64,000 nt of DNA. Origin: Micromonospora sp. HNM0581 (GTDB lineage: Bacteria > Actinomycetota > Actinomycetes > Mycobacteriales > Micromonosporaceae). Under the pieces are notes generated by a model. It had not been told where the DNA came from. It saw nothing but the letters and a program-made list of their open reading frames with translations, and did not search any database. Made by a program: the position numbers and the translations under genes. Each line of letters begins with the position of its first letter. Positions within the stretch are counted from its first letter, which is position 1. Where the stretch lies: NCBI RefSeq assembly GCF_012726175.1, contig NZ_JAASAD010000013.1, positions 62,001 through 126,000 of the forward strand, given 5' to 3'. This document shows positions 1 to 8,475 of the stretch, piece after piece.

Positions 1-397
1 CGGGACCACGATGGTGTTGGCCGCCACCGACCCGGCCAACCCGTACGGCGCGGCGCTGCCCTGGCCGGAGCGGGCCATCGACTCCGGTGACGTGACGTCG
101 CCACCGACGAGCGGGCACCGGGCGGGCCGTAAGGCGGGAGCGTTGGTCGTGCTGGTGGAGGGTGCTTTGGTGCTCTACGTGGAGCGGGGTGGACGGACGT
201 TGCTCTCCTTCACCGACGATGTCGACGCGTTGGGCGCGGCCGGCAAGGCGCTTGCCGACACCGTCCACGCCGGTGCGCTGGGCCCGATCTCGGTGGAACG
301 CGCCGACGGTGAGTCGGTACGCTCGTCGCCGCTACGCGACGCGCTCACCGCCGCCGGCTTCCGCACCACCCCTCGCGGCCTTCGTCTGCGCGCCTGA
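1..397 (+). CDS. Lhr-type ATP-dependent helicase, C-terminal fragment
   Basis: Only the last 132 or so codons lie in the window; the frame is open to base 2, so the 5' part is missing because of the window edge and not because of damage. The helicase motifs are outside the window. The visible tail matches the C-terminal end of large actinobacterial Lhr-like superfamily 2 helicases (about 1,500 residues), recognised by an ATDPANPYGAALPWP block followed by a strand with ALVLYVERGGRTL. Members of the family unwind DNA or RNA-DNA hybrids and are linked to DNA damage responses. Identification rests on recall of the family tail, so it is good but not certain. Confidence 0.75.
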   Translation, partial: GTTMVLAATDPANPYGAALPWPERAIDSGDVTSPPTSGHRAGRKAGALVVLVEGALVLYVERGGRTLLSFTDDVDALGAAGKALADTVHAGALGPISVERADGESVRSSPLRDALTAAGFRTTPRGLRLRA

Positions 398-471
398 CGT
401 CCACGGTCGGGGTCGATGGTCGCCGACCCGCCTGACCTGGTCGACGAGGCGGGTCGTGACTGCTGCGGTGT

Positions 472-1083
472 TCAGCGGAGCGTGTCGAGGACCTTCTCGT
501 AGCGCGGCCGGTCGGCGGGTGGGGTCGGCGCCTCCAGGTAGTTCAGCACCACGGTGCCGCTGCGGTAGGCGGCTCCGCTCCACCGCTCGGCGAGGTCACC
601 GGCGCTGCTCTCGTCAGGAAAGACGTACACGGCCACGTTGTCGGTCACCACGAGTTCCGAGCAGCCCAGTCCCAACCCGTCCGGCCCACATTCGACGGAC
701 CGGTCCCGGACGTTCGCGGCCTTGAGCCCGGCCGCCCGGAACGCCGCCACGACCTCCCGGCCGGTCGGCTCGCCGGCTTGGCGGGGTGGCAGCACCACCG
801 GCGGTGGGCTCGGGGGGCGCCGCTCGGTGACACCCCCGGCGGTCGGTCCGGAAGTCGGCGGGACGGCGCTTCCCGGGTCGGTGCCGACAGGAGCGGTCTG
901 GCTCGCCCCGCCGGAAGGCGTACCCGTGAGCGCCGCACCGTCCGGTGGGGCTGGGTCGGTCGACGGAACGTCGACGGTCGGGGTCGGCGCCGCTGCGGGC
1001 GACGTGTCCTCGCCCGCACCGCAGGCGGTGAGGGCGCCGGTGACCACGAGCAGAACGGCGGCTGGCAACATCCGGTGATTCAC
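472..1083 (-). CDS. Secreted lipoprotein of unknown function
   Basis: The protein of about 203 residues begins with a short basic stretch and a hydrophobic segment ending in the lipobox LTAC, so it should be exported and lipid-anchored at the Cys about 19 residues in. A long Pro/Thr/Ser/Gly-rich linker of about 80 residues follows, then a compact C-terminal domain with two cysteines (SVECGPDGLGLGCSEL) that could form a disulfide. The GTG at 1083 was chosen because it puts the signal peptide at the N-terminus; an ATG 12 bases inside is an alternative. The longer frame to 1146 would bury the signal peptide and was rejected. The C-terminal domain is not recognised. It is divergent from the CPCC gene, with about 260 bp between them. 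Confidence 0.7.
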   Translation of the reverse strand: MNHRMLPAAVLLVVTGALTACGAGEDTSPAAAPTPTVDVPSTDPAPPDGAALTGTPSGGASQTAPVGTDPGSAVPPTSGPTAGGVTERRPPSPPPVVLPPRQAGEPTGREVVAAFRAAGLKAANVRDRSVECGPDGLGLGCSELVVTDNVAVYVFPDESSAGDLAERWSGAAYRSGTVVLNYLEAPTPPADRPRYEKVLDTLR

Positions 1084-1342
1084 CCACGCAGTCTGTCCAA
1101 CCGGGACCGTGTCCGGCAGTGGCCGGTCGGTCGACCATGCTGTCAACTATCGGGCATCACATCGGAGCGGTGGACCTCGCGGACCGGGGTGGCTACCCGA
1201 ACCGCTGGTGCGCCGGCTGTCGGACGGGTTCGTCGCCGAGGTGTTGACGGTGACACGCCGCCGAACTGCTCGGGTTGGTCCCGGGTACGCTGCTGCGGGT
1301 CGGGGGTTGCCGCGTCGTGGGGAATGCTCCCGGGCAACACGG

Positions 1343-1615
1343 ATGAAAAGTCTACTGTGGAAAGCTGTCAAGGTGGATGATCGCTGGGTTCCCGCCGCCT
1401 GTCCCTGCTGCGCGTACCGGACCGGCGGTGGCACCTGCCCGGTCTGCTTCTGGACAGATGACGGTCAGGGTGACGCCGACGCGGACGTCGAACGCGGCGG
1501 GGCGAACGGGGATCTGAGCCTGTCACACGCCCGCCTCAACTTCGCCGTCTACGGTGCCTGCCACCCTCGGTACCAGGAGCTGGTGCGTGCGCCGAGGCCG
1601 GAGGAGATGCCCTGA
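1343..1615 (+). CDS. Small CPCC-type cysteine-rich protein
   Basis: About 90 residues with the pattern ACPCCAYRT followed by GTCPVCFW, four closely spaced cysteines plus one more, as in the cysteine-rich CPCC family. The spacing CPxC-x8-CPxC suggests a zinc ribbon, although no function is established for the family. After the metal site comes an acidic stretch (DDGQGDADADVE) and the family-like SLSHARLNFAVYG segment. The ATG at 1343 is preferred; a GTG at 1373 with an adjacent AAGG is a plausible shorter start, and the longer frame back to 1109 has low-complexity sequence that looks non-coding. It faces the secreted SH3-like gene tail to tail. Confidence 0.7.
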   Translation: MKSLLWKAVKVDDRWVPAACPCCAYRTGGGTCPVCFWTDDGQGDADADVERGGANGDLSLSHARLNFAVYGACHPRYQELVRAPRPEEMP

Positions 1616-1624
1616 GTCGGTCGG

Positions 1625-1660
1625 CACCGGCGCCCACGTGCCCGGTGAGCCGGGCCGGTG
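1625..1660. terminator. Putative bidirectional terminator
   Basis: An inverted repeat CACCGGC (1625-1631) / GCCGGTG (1654-1660) with a further GCCCGG/CCGG pairing inside lies in the gap between two convergent genes that end at 1615 and 1695. Position and stem strength suggest it ends transcription from both sides; there is no U-tract, as is usual in this group. Confidence 0.45.
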
Positions 1661-1694
1661 TGGGAGGACACCGACCCGGCTCGGGGTGGCGCGC

Positions 1695-2897
1695 TCAGCA
1701 GAGCGGCACCGACCCGCCCCAGACCGTCGAGATGTACGCGTGGCTGACGAACTGCCCACCGGCCAGGCGGTTCCACCGGTTCGTCGTACGGTACGGGCCG
1801 GCTATCGTCTGCCCGGTCACGTAGCACTGGATCGGCACGTTGGCGTACTGGGCGGCCAGTCCGCGGGGCTGGTATCCGGTGCCGGGGCCGGCCCGGACGG
1901 TCAACGGCCCGTCACCGACCACCCCCCGGGGACCGGTGCCGGTCCACAGGTAGGCCACGTCGACCCAGGAGTTCGTGGGCAGTTGCAACCCGTCCCAGAA
2001 CGTGCCGTCGGCGAGGTCGATGCCGGCCGGGTTGAGCACCACCCGACCGAACTGGTCCCGCCCACTGTTGTAACCGTTCTGGTAGGCCGCCTGCGCCTGC
2101 GGCCTGCCCTGCGGCAACGCCTTCCAGTTCTCCCGCACCGCGCTGAGGTTCCAGTAGTCGTCGCGGGTGTTCCACGGGCCGACGTCCCAGACCGGGGCGT
2201 ACTCGCAGCGGCTGCCGGTGACGGTGCAGACCCGCACCGTGTAGTCGCCGGTGCCACGTGGCGACAGTCCCCGACGGGACGGCAACGCGACGAAATGGTC
2301 CCGGGCCCGGACCGTGTGCCCGTTCGCGGTCACTTCGCCGACGAGCCCGATCCGGGTCGCGTACACCCGGTAGGTGAGGCCGGGGGTGGCGGCGGCGACG
2401 GCGACGCCGGTGTCGGCGGTGAGCCGGACGGTGCGGACCTCGGTGCTGGCGCCGGCGGGGCTGCCGGTGAGCACCACCCGCGCCTGCACCCGGCTGACCG
2501 GCCGGTCGAAAACGGCCGCCGGTGCGGCGTCGCGCCACTCGGTCCAGCCGGCTGTCCGCCAGCCGCGGATGTGTACGGCCGCGGTGGCACCTGGCCGGGC
2601 GACGATGGTGGCCTGGGCGCGGACCCGGGTGGCGGGGCGGCTGAGGGTACGTGGTGTGGTCACCAGCATGCCCTCGGCGACGGCACTACGCCGGGCGGGT
2701 ACCCCGGGCGGCCGGGCGTCGGCCAGTCGCAGGCCCGCACGGGTGTACCGCACGTTGACGTCGTCGGCGTCGACGGCCGACAGGTTGGCGCTCCACCTGT
2801 CGGCTCGACCGGCCGAGGAGGCGGAGTGCGGATGGATGGCGACGACGAGGGCGGTGGCCAGGAGGACGGCCAGGACGGCAGTGCGGGGATGAATCAT
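1695..2897 (-). CDS. Secreted protein with C-terminal SH3-like domain, function unknown
   Basis: This 400-residue protein starts with a clear signal peptide (hydrophobic core AVLAVLLATALVVAI, cleavage probably near SASSAG). The middle, about residues 40-220, has alternating beta-strand character with a WRTAGWTEWRDA motif. It is followed by a WDVGPWNTRDDYWN segment and an aromatic stretch with a DGTFWDGLQL motif. The last ~65 residues look like a bacterial SH3 domain (LTVRAGPGTGYQPRG), which often binds cell wall. Two adjacent ATGs exist; the one at 2897 has AGGAG seven bases upstream, whereas the ATG at 2903 is too close to that site. The domain set suggests a wall-associated exported protein, but no catalytic motif was recognised. 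Confidence 0.75.
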   Translation of the reverse strand: MIHPRTAVLAVLLATALVVAIHPHSASSAGRADRWSANLSAVDADDVNVRYTRAGLRLADARPPGVPARRSAVAEGMLVTTPRTLSRPATRVRAQATIVARPGATAAVHIRGWRTAGWTEWRDAAPAAVFDRPVSRVQARVVLTGSPAGASTEVRTVRLTADTGVAVAAATPGLTYRVYATRIGLVGEVTANGHTVRARDHFVALPSRRGLSPRGTGDYTVRVCTVTGSRCEYAPVWDVGPWNTRDDYWNLSAVRENWKALPQGRPQAQAAYQNGYNSGRDQFGRVVLNPAGIDLADGTFWDGLQLPTNSWVDVAYLWTGTGPRGVVGDGPLTVRAGPGTGYQPRGLAAQYANVPIQCYVTGQTIAGPYRTTNRWNRLAGGQFVSHAYISTVWGGSVPLC

Positions 2898-2933
2898 CGG
2901 CATTCTCCTCAGAACTCCCCGATAGTGCCTATA

Positions 2934-2962
2934 TCCGTAGATCGAATAGAAGCACCGTACAA
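2934..2962 (-). promoter_or_regulatory. Candidate promoter for the secreted SH3-like gene
   Basis: On the minus strand TTGTAC (2957-2962) and TACGGA (2934-2939) are separated by 17 bases in an unusually AT-rich pocket between divergent genes. The hexamers only partly match the housekeeping sigma consensus, so the call is tentative. The -10 would lie about 37 bases before the chosen start. Confidence 0.35.
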
Positions 2963-3007
2963 ATAGCGATACATGTGAAATGCGCTCGGGTGAGGGAGAA
3001 TGGTGCC

Positions 3008-3811
3008 GTGCCCGAAGGTGACACCGTCTGGAACACCGCCCGCGTCCTGGAACGCGCGTTGGTCGGCACCCGACTGACCGGCAGCGATTTCCGGGTCCCC
3101 ACGCTCGCCGCCGCCGACCTGACCGGCTGGTCGGTACGCGACAGCGCCAGCCGGGGCAAACACCTGCTGCTCCGGCTGGGCGCCCCCACCGGCACCGGCG
3201 AGTCACGCTGGACGCTGCACTCACACCTGCGGATGGACGGCACCTGGCGGACGTACCCCCCCGGACAGCGGTGGACGGCCCGGCCGGCGCACCTGATCCG
3301 GGTGGTGCTGCGCACCCCGGCCGCCACCGCGGTCGGTTATCACCTCCACGAGCTGGCGCTGGTGCCCACCGCCGACGAGGAGCGGCTCGTCGGCCACCTC
3401 GGCCCCGACCTGCTCGGTGCCGACTGGGATCCGGCCGAGGCGGTCCGTCGGCTCGGCGCCCGCCCGGACACCGCCGTCGGGGTGGCCCTGCTCGACCAGC
3501 GCATCCTGGCCGGAGTCGGCAACCTCTACAAGTGCGAGGTGCTGTTCCTGCGCGGTCTGCACCCCCGCACCCCCGTGCGGGAGGTAACCGACCTCACCGG
3601 CCTGGTCACCCTGGCGCAGAAGTTGCTGGCCGCGAACCGCGGTCGCTGGACACAGAGCACCACGGGCTCGCTGGCACGCGGACGGACGAGCTACGTGTAC
3701 GGGCGCCGGGCGCAGCCGTGCCGGCGCTGCGGCACCGCCATCCGCAAGGAGGAACTGGGTGACCGGGTCACCTACTGGTGCCCCAGCTGCCAGCCGGGTG
3801 CCCTGGCCTGA
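3008..3811 (+). CDS. Nei/Fpg-family DNA glycosylase-AP lyase (endonuclease VIII type)
   Basis: The 267-residue protein should remove oxidised bases and nick the DNA backbone in base-excision repair. The start is the GTG at 3008 because it places the obligatory Pro-Glu at positions 2 and 3 (PEGDTVW), the catalytic N-terminal proline and glutamate of the family. The helix-two-turn-helix region includes LLDQRILAGVGNLYKCEVLF, and the C-terminus carries the Cys4 zinc finger (PCRRCGTAIRKEE, YWCPSCQ). The PEGDT N-terminus and finger fit the actinobacterial Nei branch better than Fpg/MutM, which usually begins PELPEVE. Expression appears monocistronic, divergent from the secreted protein gene. Confidence 0.9.
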   Translation: MPEGDTVWNTARVLERALVGTRLTGSDFRVPTLAAADLTGWSVRDSASRGKHLLLRLGAPTGTGESRWTLHSHLRMDGTWRTYPPGQRWTARPAHLIRVVLRTPAATAVGYHLHELALVPTADEERLVGHLGPDLLGADWDPAEAVRRLGARPDTAVGVALLDQRILAGVGNLYKCEVLFLRGLHPRTPVREVTDLTGLVTLAQKLLAANRGRWTQSTTGSLARGRTSYVYGRRAQPCRRCGTAIRKEELGDRVTYWCPSCQPGALA

Positions 3812-4053
3812 GCCCAACGCATCTTCCACCCGACGGACCGGACAGTGCGGAACCGGTGGACGGCCGGCGTCCAGACCGGCGCGGAGTGGCGGCGGCGACA
3901 CGCCGGCAGCTCGGGAGATTCGCCCGAAAGGGGACTTCCTAACCGGCCACCGCGCATCGCATGCTGCGGTTGAGGGATCACGGAACGTCAGCACGCGCGT
4001 CCGCGCCGCCACGTCGGGGTGGTGGCCGCCGCGCCCCGATCACCGGGAGAGCC

Positions 4054-7000
4054 ATGGCCGTGTTCCGCAGACTCCGGTCGACCTGGCTGGACCGTACCGC
4101 GTCGGGCACGCCGAACGCCGTCCCCGGTGCCCGGTCCGCCCCGAACCAGCAGAACGACACGGGCTCCGATCCCGACGCCGATCCTCCGGCGGGGTCCGAC
4201 GCCCACGGCACCGGCCCGGACGTACCGACCCGGAACCCGGTGCCGCCTTCGCAGGCGGCACCGCCCGGATCGCCCCGCCCAGGGCCGGCCACTCTCGACC
4301 CGGCAGCGCCCCCCCGCTGCTTCGGGCCGGTGCCGAACCACGCCTACAGTCCGCTGCCGGTCCACGACGAGGACGGGCAGGTGGTACCGGGCACCGGGTT
4401 GCGCAGGTTCGTCGACCCGCTGCCCGGCCTCGACCTGCTGGGGGATGATCCGCCCGGCCCCCACCTGCCGGTCGCCGTGCCCGACACCATCACCTATCCC
4501 GGCTGCGACTACTACGAGATCGGGTTGCAGGAATACACCCAACGGCTGCACCGGGACCTACCGGCGACCCGGCTGCGCGGCTACCGTCAGCTCAACCTGG
4601 GCACCAACCCCGACGGGCACAACACCATCGTCCCGCCTCCGCGCCCCTGGCATCTCGGTCCGGTCGTGCTCGCCCGACGCGGCCGACCGGTACGGATCAA
4701 GTTCATCAACCAGCTGCCCACCGGCGACCTCTTCCTACCGGTCGACCCGACCGTGCCCGGCGCCGGCTCCGGGCCCCTCGACGGCCCGGCGCCCTACCCG
4801 CAGAACCGGGCCGTGCCGCATCTCTGCGGTGCGCTCACCGGCTGGATCAGCGCCGGAAACCCATGGCAGTGGTTCACTCCGGCCGGCGAGATCACTCCCT
4901 ATCCCACCGGCACCGGCCTCACCCACGTGCCGGACATGACCCACCCGGGCCAGGGCGCCACCACCCGCTACTACCCGAACGACCAGAGCGGTCGCCTGCT
5001 CTGGTTCCACGACAACACCGTCGGGCTGTCCCGGCTGACCACCTACTCCGGCCAGCTCGCGCTCTACCTGCTCACCGATGACGCGCAGGAACGGTTGATC
5101 GACGACGGGACGTTACCCGCCGACCAGCTACCGCTGGTCTTCGAGGACAAGACGTTCGTGCCGGACGACGCCCAACTCGCCGCCCAGGACCCGACCTGGG
5201 ACCGGGACCGGTGGGGCGCCCGGGGTTCCCTCTGGCACCCGCACGTCTACCAGCCCCGCCAGAACCCGTACCGCCGCGACGGGAGCAACCCGACCGGCCG
5301 GTGGGACTACGGGCCGTGGTCGCGTACGGCCGCAGCCGACCCCGACGCCCCCGCCGCAGCCGTGCCCAACCCGCACCACGACCCCGTCACCGACCCCGAC
5401 GAGCCTCCGGAGGCACCCGGCGTGCCGCACCCGAGCGCCGTCCCCGCCACGTACGGCGACACGGTCCTGGTCAACGGTGCCGCCTACCCGTACCTGCAGG
5501 TGCAGCCGAGGGTCTACCGGTGGCGCATCCTCAATGCCTGCACCGACCGCTGGCTCAACCTCCAGCTGTACCGGGCCGCCTCGAACGCGCCGATGTGGAC
5601 AGCGGAGGGCACCGTCGCCGATCCTGCCGCCGGTGAGGTGCCGATGGTCGACGCGGTACGCGCCCCGGACCGACCGGCCGGCTGGCCCACCGACGGCAGG
5701 CCCGGCGGCGTACCGGACCCGGCGGCGGCCGGCCCGGAGATGATCCGAATCGGCAACGAGAGCGGCCTGCTGCCGGCGCCCGTGGTCGTGCCGAACCGGC
5801 CGATCGGCTTCCGCTACGACCGACGCGACCCGACAGTGCTCAACGTCGACCGCCACGCCCTGCTACTGGCCCCCGGCGAGCGGGCCGACGTGCTCGTGGA
5901 CCTCGCCACCGTGCAACCCGGCAGCACCCTGATCCTCTACAACGACTGCCCCGCCCCGCTGCCCTGCTTCGACGGCCGCTACGACCACCACACCGGCGGC
6001 CCGGACCGCACCGCCGAGGGCGGCGCCCCATCGACCGTGCCCGGGTACGGCCCGAACACTCGTACGTTGATGCAGCTACGGGTGACCGGCGAGCCGACGA
6101 CACCGTACGACATCGACCGGCTACGGGACCGCCTGCCCGGCGCGTACGCGGCCAGCCAACGCCCTCCGGTCGTGCCGCAACCCGCCTACGATGCCTGCTT
6201 CGGCACCACGAGCGCGGCGACCCGGATCCCGGTCCATGCCACCACCGTCGAGTTCACTCCGCCCGGTGGCTCACCGGTGCACCTGCCGCTGACCGTGAGG
6301 TCCGTGTGCCAGGTCTTCGAGCCCGAGTACGGCCGGCTCACCGGCCGCCTCGGTGTGGCGCACCCGTCCGGCGGACCAACCGGGCCGGTCACCCTGCCGC
6401 TCGGCCCGACCGGACCGGCGACCGAGGTACTGTACGCCAGCGACCCGGCCCTGGCCGTCGGCACACCGGGCGACGGCAGCCAGCTCTGGCGGGTACGCGG
6501 CTGCGGGCGGCAGAGCCATCCGGTGCGCTTCGACGGCCTGGACGTTCAGGTGATCGGCCGGGTCGGCCGGGACGGCACGATCAGGCCGCCGCACCCCGGT
6601 GAACTCGGCTGGAAACAGGTGATCCGCGTCGATCCCGGTGAGGACGTGCTGCTCGCGCTGCGCCCCGAGGCACCCGCCCTACCATTCAAGATCGGAGACA
6701 GCGTACGACTGCTCGACCCGACCCGACCGGCGGGCGCCCGGCTCGACACCGCCCCGATCAGCCCCGTCGACGGTCAACCCGCCTCAGTCGTCAACCAACC
6801 GGTCAATCTGGGCTGGGAGTTCCGCTGGGGCAGCGCGGCGGGCGGCCATCGGGACCAGGGTATGAGCCGGCCGCTGGTGATTCGGGTCTCGCCCCTGGCA
6901 CCCACCGGGCTCACCGCCGCGCCGGTCCCCGGCTCAGCGACCGCCCTGCCGGCGATCGCCCTCGCCTGGACCGGCAATGGCAGCCGCCCGCCGGCCACCA

Positions 7001-7764
7001 GCCACCTGCTGCAACGCGCCACCGACGCGACCTTCGCCAACGGGCTGACCACGATCACCGTGGCGGCCACCGCGACCCGCTACACCGACGCCACCGTCAC
7101 CCCCGGGATCACCTACCACTACCGCATCCGCGCCGAGAACGCCGCCAGCTGTTCCACCTGGTCGAACAGCGTTCCCGCGTCGGTGCAGCTGACCGCGCCG
7201 GCCAAGCTGACCGCTGCCATCCCACCCGTCACGCCGCTACGGGTGGCGCTGCGGTGGACCAACAGTTCCTTCGCCACCGGCATCGACGTGCAGCGCGCCA
7301 CCAACCCGACCTTCACCAGCGGGCCCGGCACCACCGCGATCAGCGTCGGCGACAACCACCTGGACCCGGCGGTCGCACCCGACACCACCTACTACTACCG
7401 GGTACGCACCACCTACCTGGGCGCCGCCTCGCCCTGGTCCACCGTGGCGACGGTGACCACCCCGCCGACGCCAGGTACACCGACCTCGGTGAGCGTGGCC
7501 GCCACCGCGCCTGGCCCGGACACCGCCACCGTCGTACTCGGCTGGTCCGTCAGCCCGCCCACCGGACAGGGCGGCGGCTTCACCGTGGAACGGGCCCTGG
7601 ACCCGACGTTCACCCGGGAGGTGGCCACGTTCACCGTCACCGGTCGGGGCTTCACCAACACCGGCCTGGCCCGAGGTGTCACCTACCACTACCGGGTGCG
7701 CTCGTTCAACGTGGTCGGATCCTCCCCGTTCACCGGTCCGATCCCGGTCACCACACCAACCTGA
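4054..7764 (+). CDS. Multicopper-oxidase-like protein lacking copper ligands, with three fibronectin III domains
   Basis: The 1,236-residue protein has a Pro-rich N-terminal segment (about 20-85), a long CotA/bilirubin-oxidase-like cupredoxin region (about 90-945) and three fibronectin type III repeats (about 950-1047, 1048-1137, 1138-1236). Family landmarks are clear: HLxGAxTxWIS, TRYYPNDQSGRLLWFHD, FRYDRRDPTVLN and LGWEFRW. The copper ligands are not intact: the first HxHG is H256-L-C258, HDH is H319-D-N321, the HPVHFH site is HPVRFD (822-827), and the terminal HCHxxxH is GSAAGGH (926-932), so even the type 1 copper cysteine is gone. No signal peptide is seen. GGGAGA precedes the ATG. I infer a non-enzymatic binding or structural protein; catalysis is unlikely. 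Confidence 0.85.
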   Translation: MAVFRRLRSTWLDRTASGTPNAVPGARSAPNQQNDTGSDPDADPPAGSDAHGTGPDVPTRNPVPPSQAAPPGSPRPGPATLDPAAPPRCFGPVPNHAYSPLPVHDEDGQVVPGTGLRRFVDPLPGLDLLGDDPPGPHLPVAVPDTITYPGCDYYEIGLQEYTQRLHRDLPATRLRGYRQLNLGTNPDGHNTIVPPPRPWHLGPVVLARRGRPVRIKFINQLPTGDLFLPVDPTVPGAGSGPLDGPAPYPQNRAVPHLCGALTGWISAGNPWQWFTPAGEITPYPTGTGLTHVPDMTHPGQGATTRYYPNDQSGRLLWFHDNTVGLSRLTTYSGQLALYLLTDDAQERLIDDGTLPADQLPLVFEDKTFVPDDAQLAAQDPTWDRDRWGARGSLWHPHVYQPRQNPYRRDGSNPTGRWDYGPWSRTAAADPDAPAAAVPNPHHDPVTDPDEPPEAPGVPHPSAVPATYGDTVLVNGAAYPYLQVQPRVYRWRILNACTDRWLNLQLYRAASNAPMWTAEGTVADPAAGEVPMVDAVRAPDRPAGWPTDGRPGGVPDPAAAGPEMIRIGNESGLLPAPVVVPNRPIGFRYDRRDPTVLNVDRHALLLAPGERADVLVDLATVQPGSTLILYNDCPAPLPCFDGRYDHHTGGPDRTAEGGAPSTVPGYGPNTRTLMQLRVTGEPTTPYDIDRLRDRLPGAYAASQRPPVVPQPAYDACFGTTSAATRIPVHATTVEFTPPGGSPVHLPLTVRSVCQVFEPEYGRLTGRLGVAHPSGGPTGPVTLPLGPTGPATEVLYASDPALAVGTPGDGSQLWRVRGCGRQSHPVRFDGLDVQVIGRVGRDGTIRPPHPGELGWKQVIRVDPGEDVLLALRPEAPALPFKIGDSVRLLDPTRPAGARLDTAPISPVDGQPASVVNQPVNLGWEFRWGSAAGGHRDQGMSRPLVIRVSPLAPTGLTAAPVPGSATALPAIALAWTGNGSRPPATSHLLQRATDATFANGLTTITVAATATRYTDATVTPGITYHYRIRAENAASCSTWSNSVPASVQLTAPAKLTAAIPPVTPLRVALRWTNSSFATGIDVQRATNPTFTSGPGTTAISVGDNHLDPAVAPDTTYYYRVRTTYLGAASPWSTVATVTTPPTPGTPTSVSVAATAPGPDTATVVLGWSVSPPTGQGGGFTVERALDPTFTREVATFTVTGRGFTNTGLARGVTYHYRVRSFNVVGSSPFTGPIPVTTPT

Positions 7765-8270
7765 TCGATCGTCTCGTCGCCCAGCCGTACGGTGAACAGT
7801 GCCCCCCGGCCGGGTTCGCTGGCCACCTCTATGGTGCCGTCGTGTGCCAGCGCCAACTGGCGGGCGATGGCCAGCCCCAGCCCGCTGCCACCGGTGCTCC
7901 GGCTACGGGACGCATCGGCCCGCCAGAACCGGTCGAAGACCCTCGGCAGATGCTCAGCGGCGATGCCTGCACCGGTGTCCCGCACGGTGATCGTCGTACC
8001 GGTCGCGCCGGCCGTCACCGAACCGCCGGTCGGGGTGTGCCGGATCGCGCTGGCGACCAGGTTGCCGACGAGCTGACGCAACCGCACGGCGTCGCCGGGA
8101 AGCACCGGGTCGTCGCGGACGTCGAGCGTCAGCCGCACACCGGTGCCCTGTGCCGCGCCGAGGTGGGCGTCCACCACCTGGGCCAACACGTCCCCCAGGT
8201 GGACCGGCTCGCGATGCAGGCGCAGCGTACCCGGCCACCGCCAGTCCACGAACTCCGCGCATGACACCAT
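7689..8270 (-). pseudogene. Histidine kinase remnant: ATPase domain without the dimerisation domain
   Basis: The frame encodes about 193 residues holding a complete HATPase_c domain: an N box (LVGNLVASAIRHTP), G1 (DTGAGI), F box (FDRFWRAD) and G2 (GGSGLGLAIARQL). Everything upstream that a sensor kinase needs is missing: no membrane segments, no HAMP and no phospho-accepting H-box. The frame extends only about 20 codons past the ATG before a stop at 8331-8333, and that stretch is not kinase-like. Its 3' end overlaps the convergent oxidase-like gene by 76 bases. No response regulator gene lies beside it. The simplest reading is a decayed two-component gene; a free-standing ATPase domain protein is a less likely alternative. 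Confidence 0.6.
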
Positions 8271-8475
8271 CCCCTGCCGTCGTTCCGGCCCGGGCTGTCC
8301 GAGCCTGGCGAACAGCCTCCCGGGGAGAAGTCAGGACAATGTCAGGCGGGGCTAAGCCGTAGGCCAGGAAGGCGACGAGAAACAGAACGGCGGCGATGAT
8401 CCGCTGGAAGTCGTGGTTGACAGTGCCCACAACCGCCCCTGCTCCACAGTGGTGGGTGGCGGCACAGCCCAGGGA

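Noticed and set aside
1554-2966. Long plus-strand open frame of 470 codons antisense to the secreted SH3-like gene
   Set aside because: It is a GC-rich shadow; the minus-strand protein has a signal peptide, a ribosome site and domain structure, whereas the plus frame is Arg/Pro/Gly-rich with no motif.
8331-8430. Short minus-strand frame beginning with a hydrophobic stretch (LFLVAFLAYGLAPP)
   Set aside because: It runs on into the kinase remnant in a different frame with shadow-like composition and has only a weak ribosome site; it may be a membrane peptide but cannot be supported.
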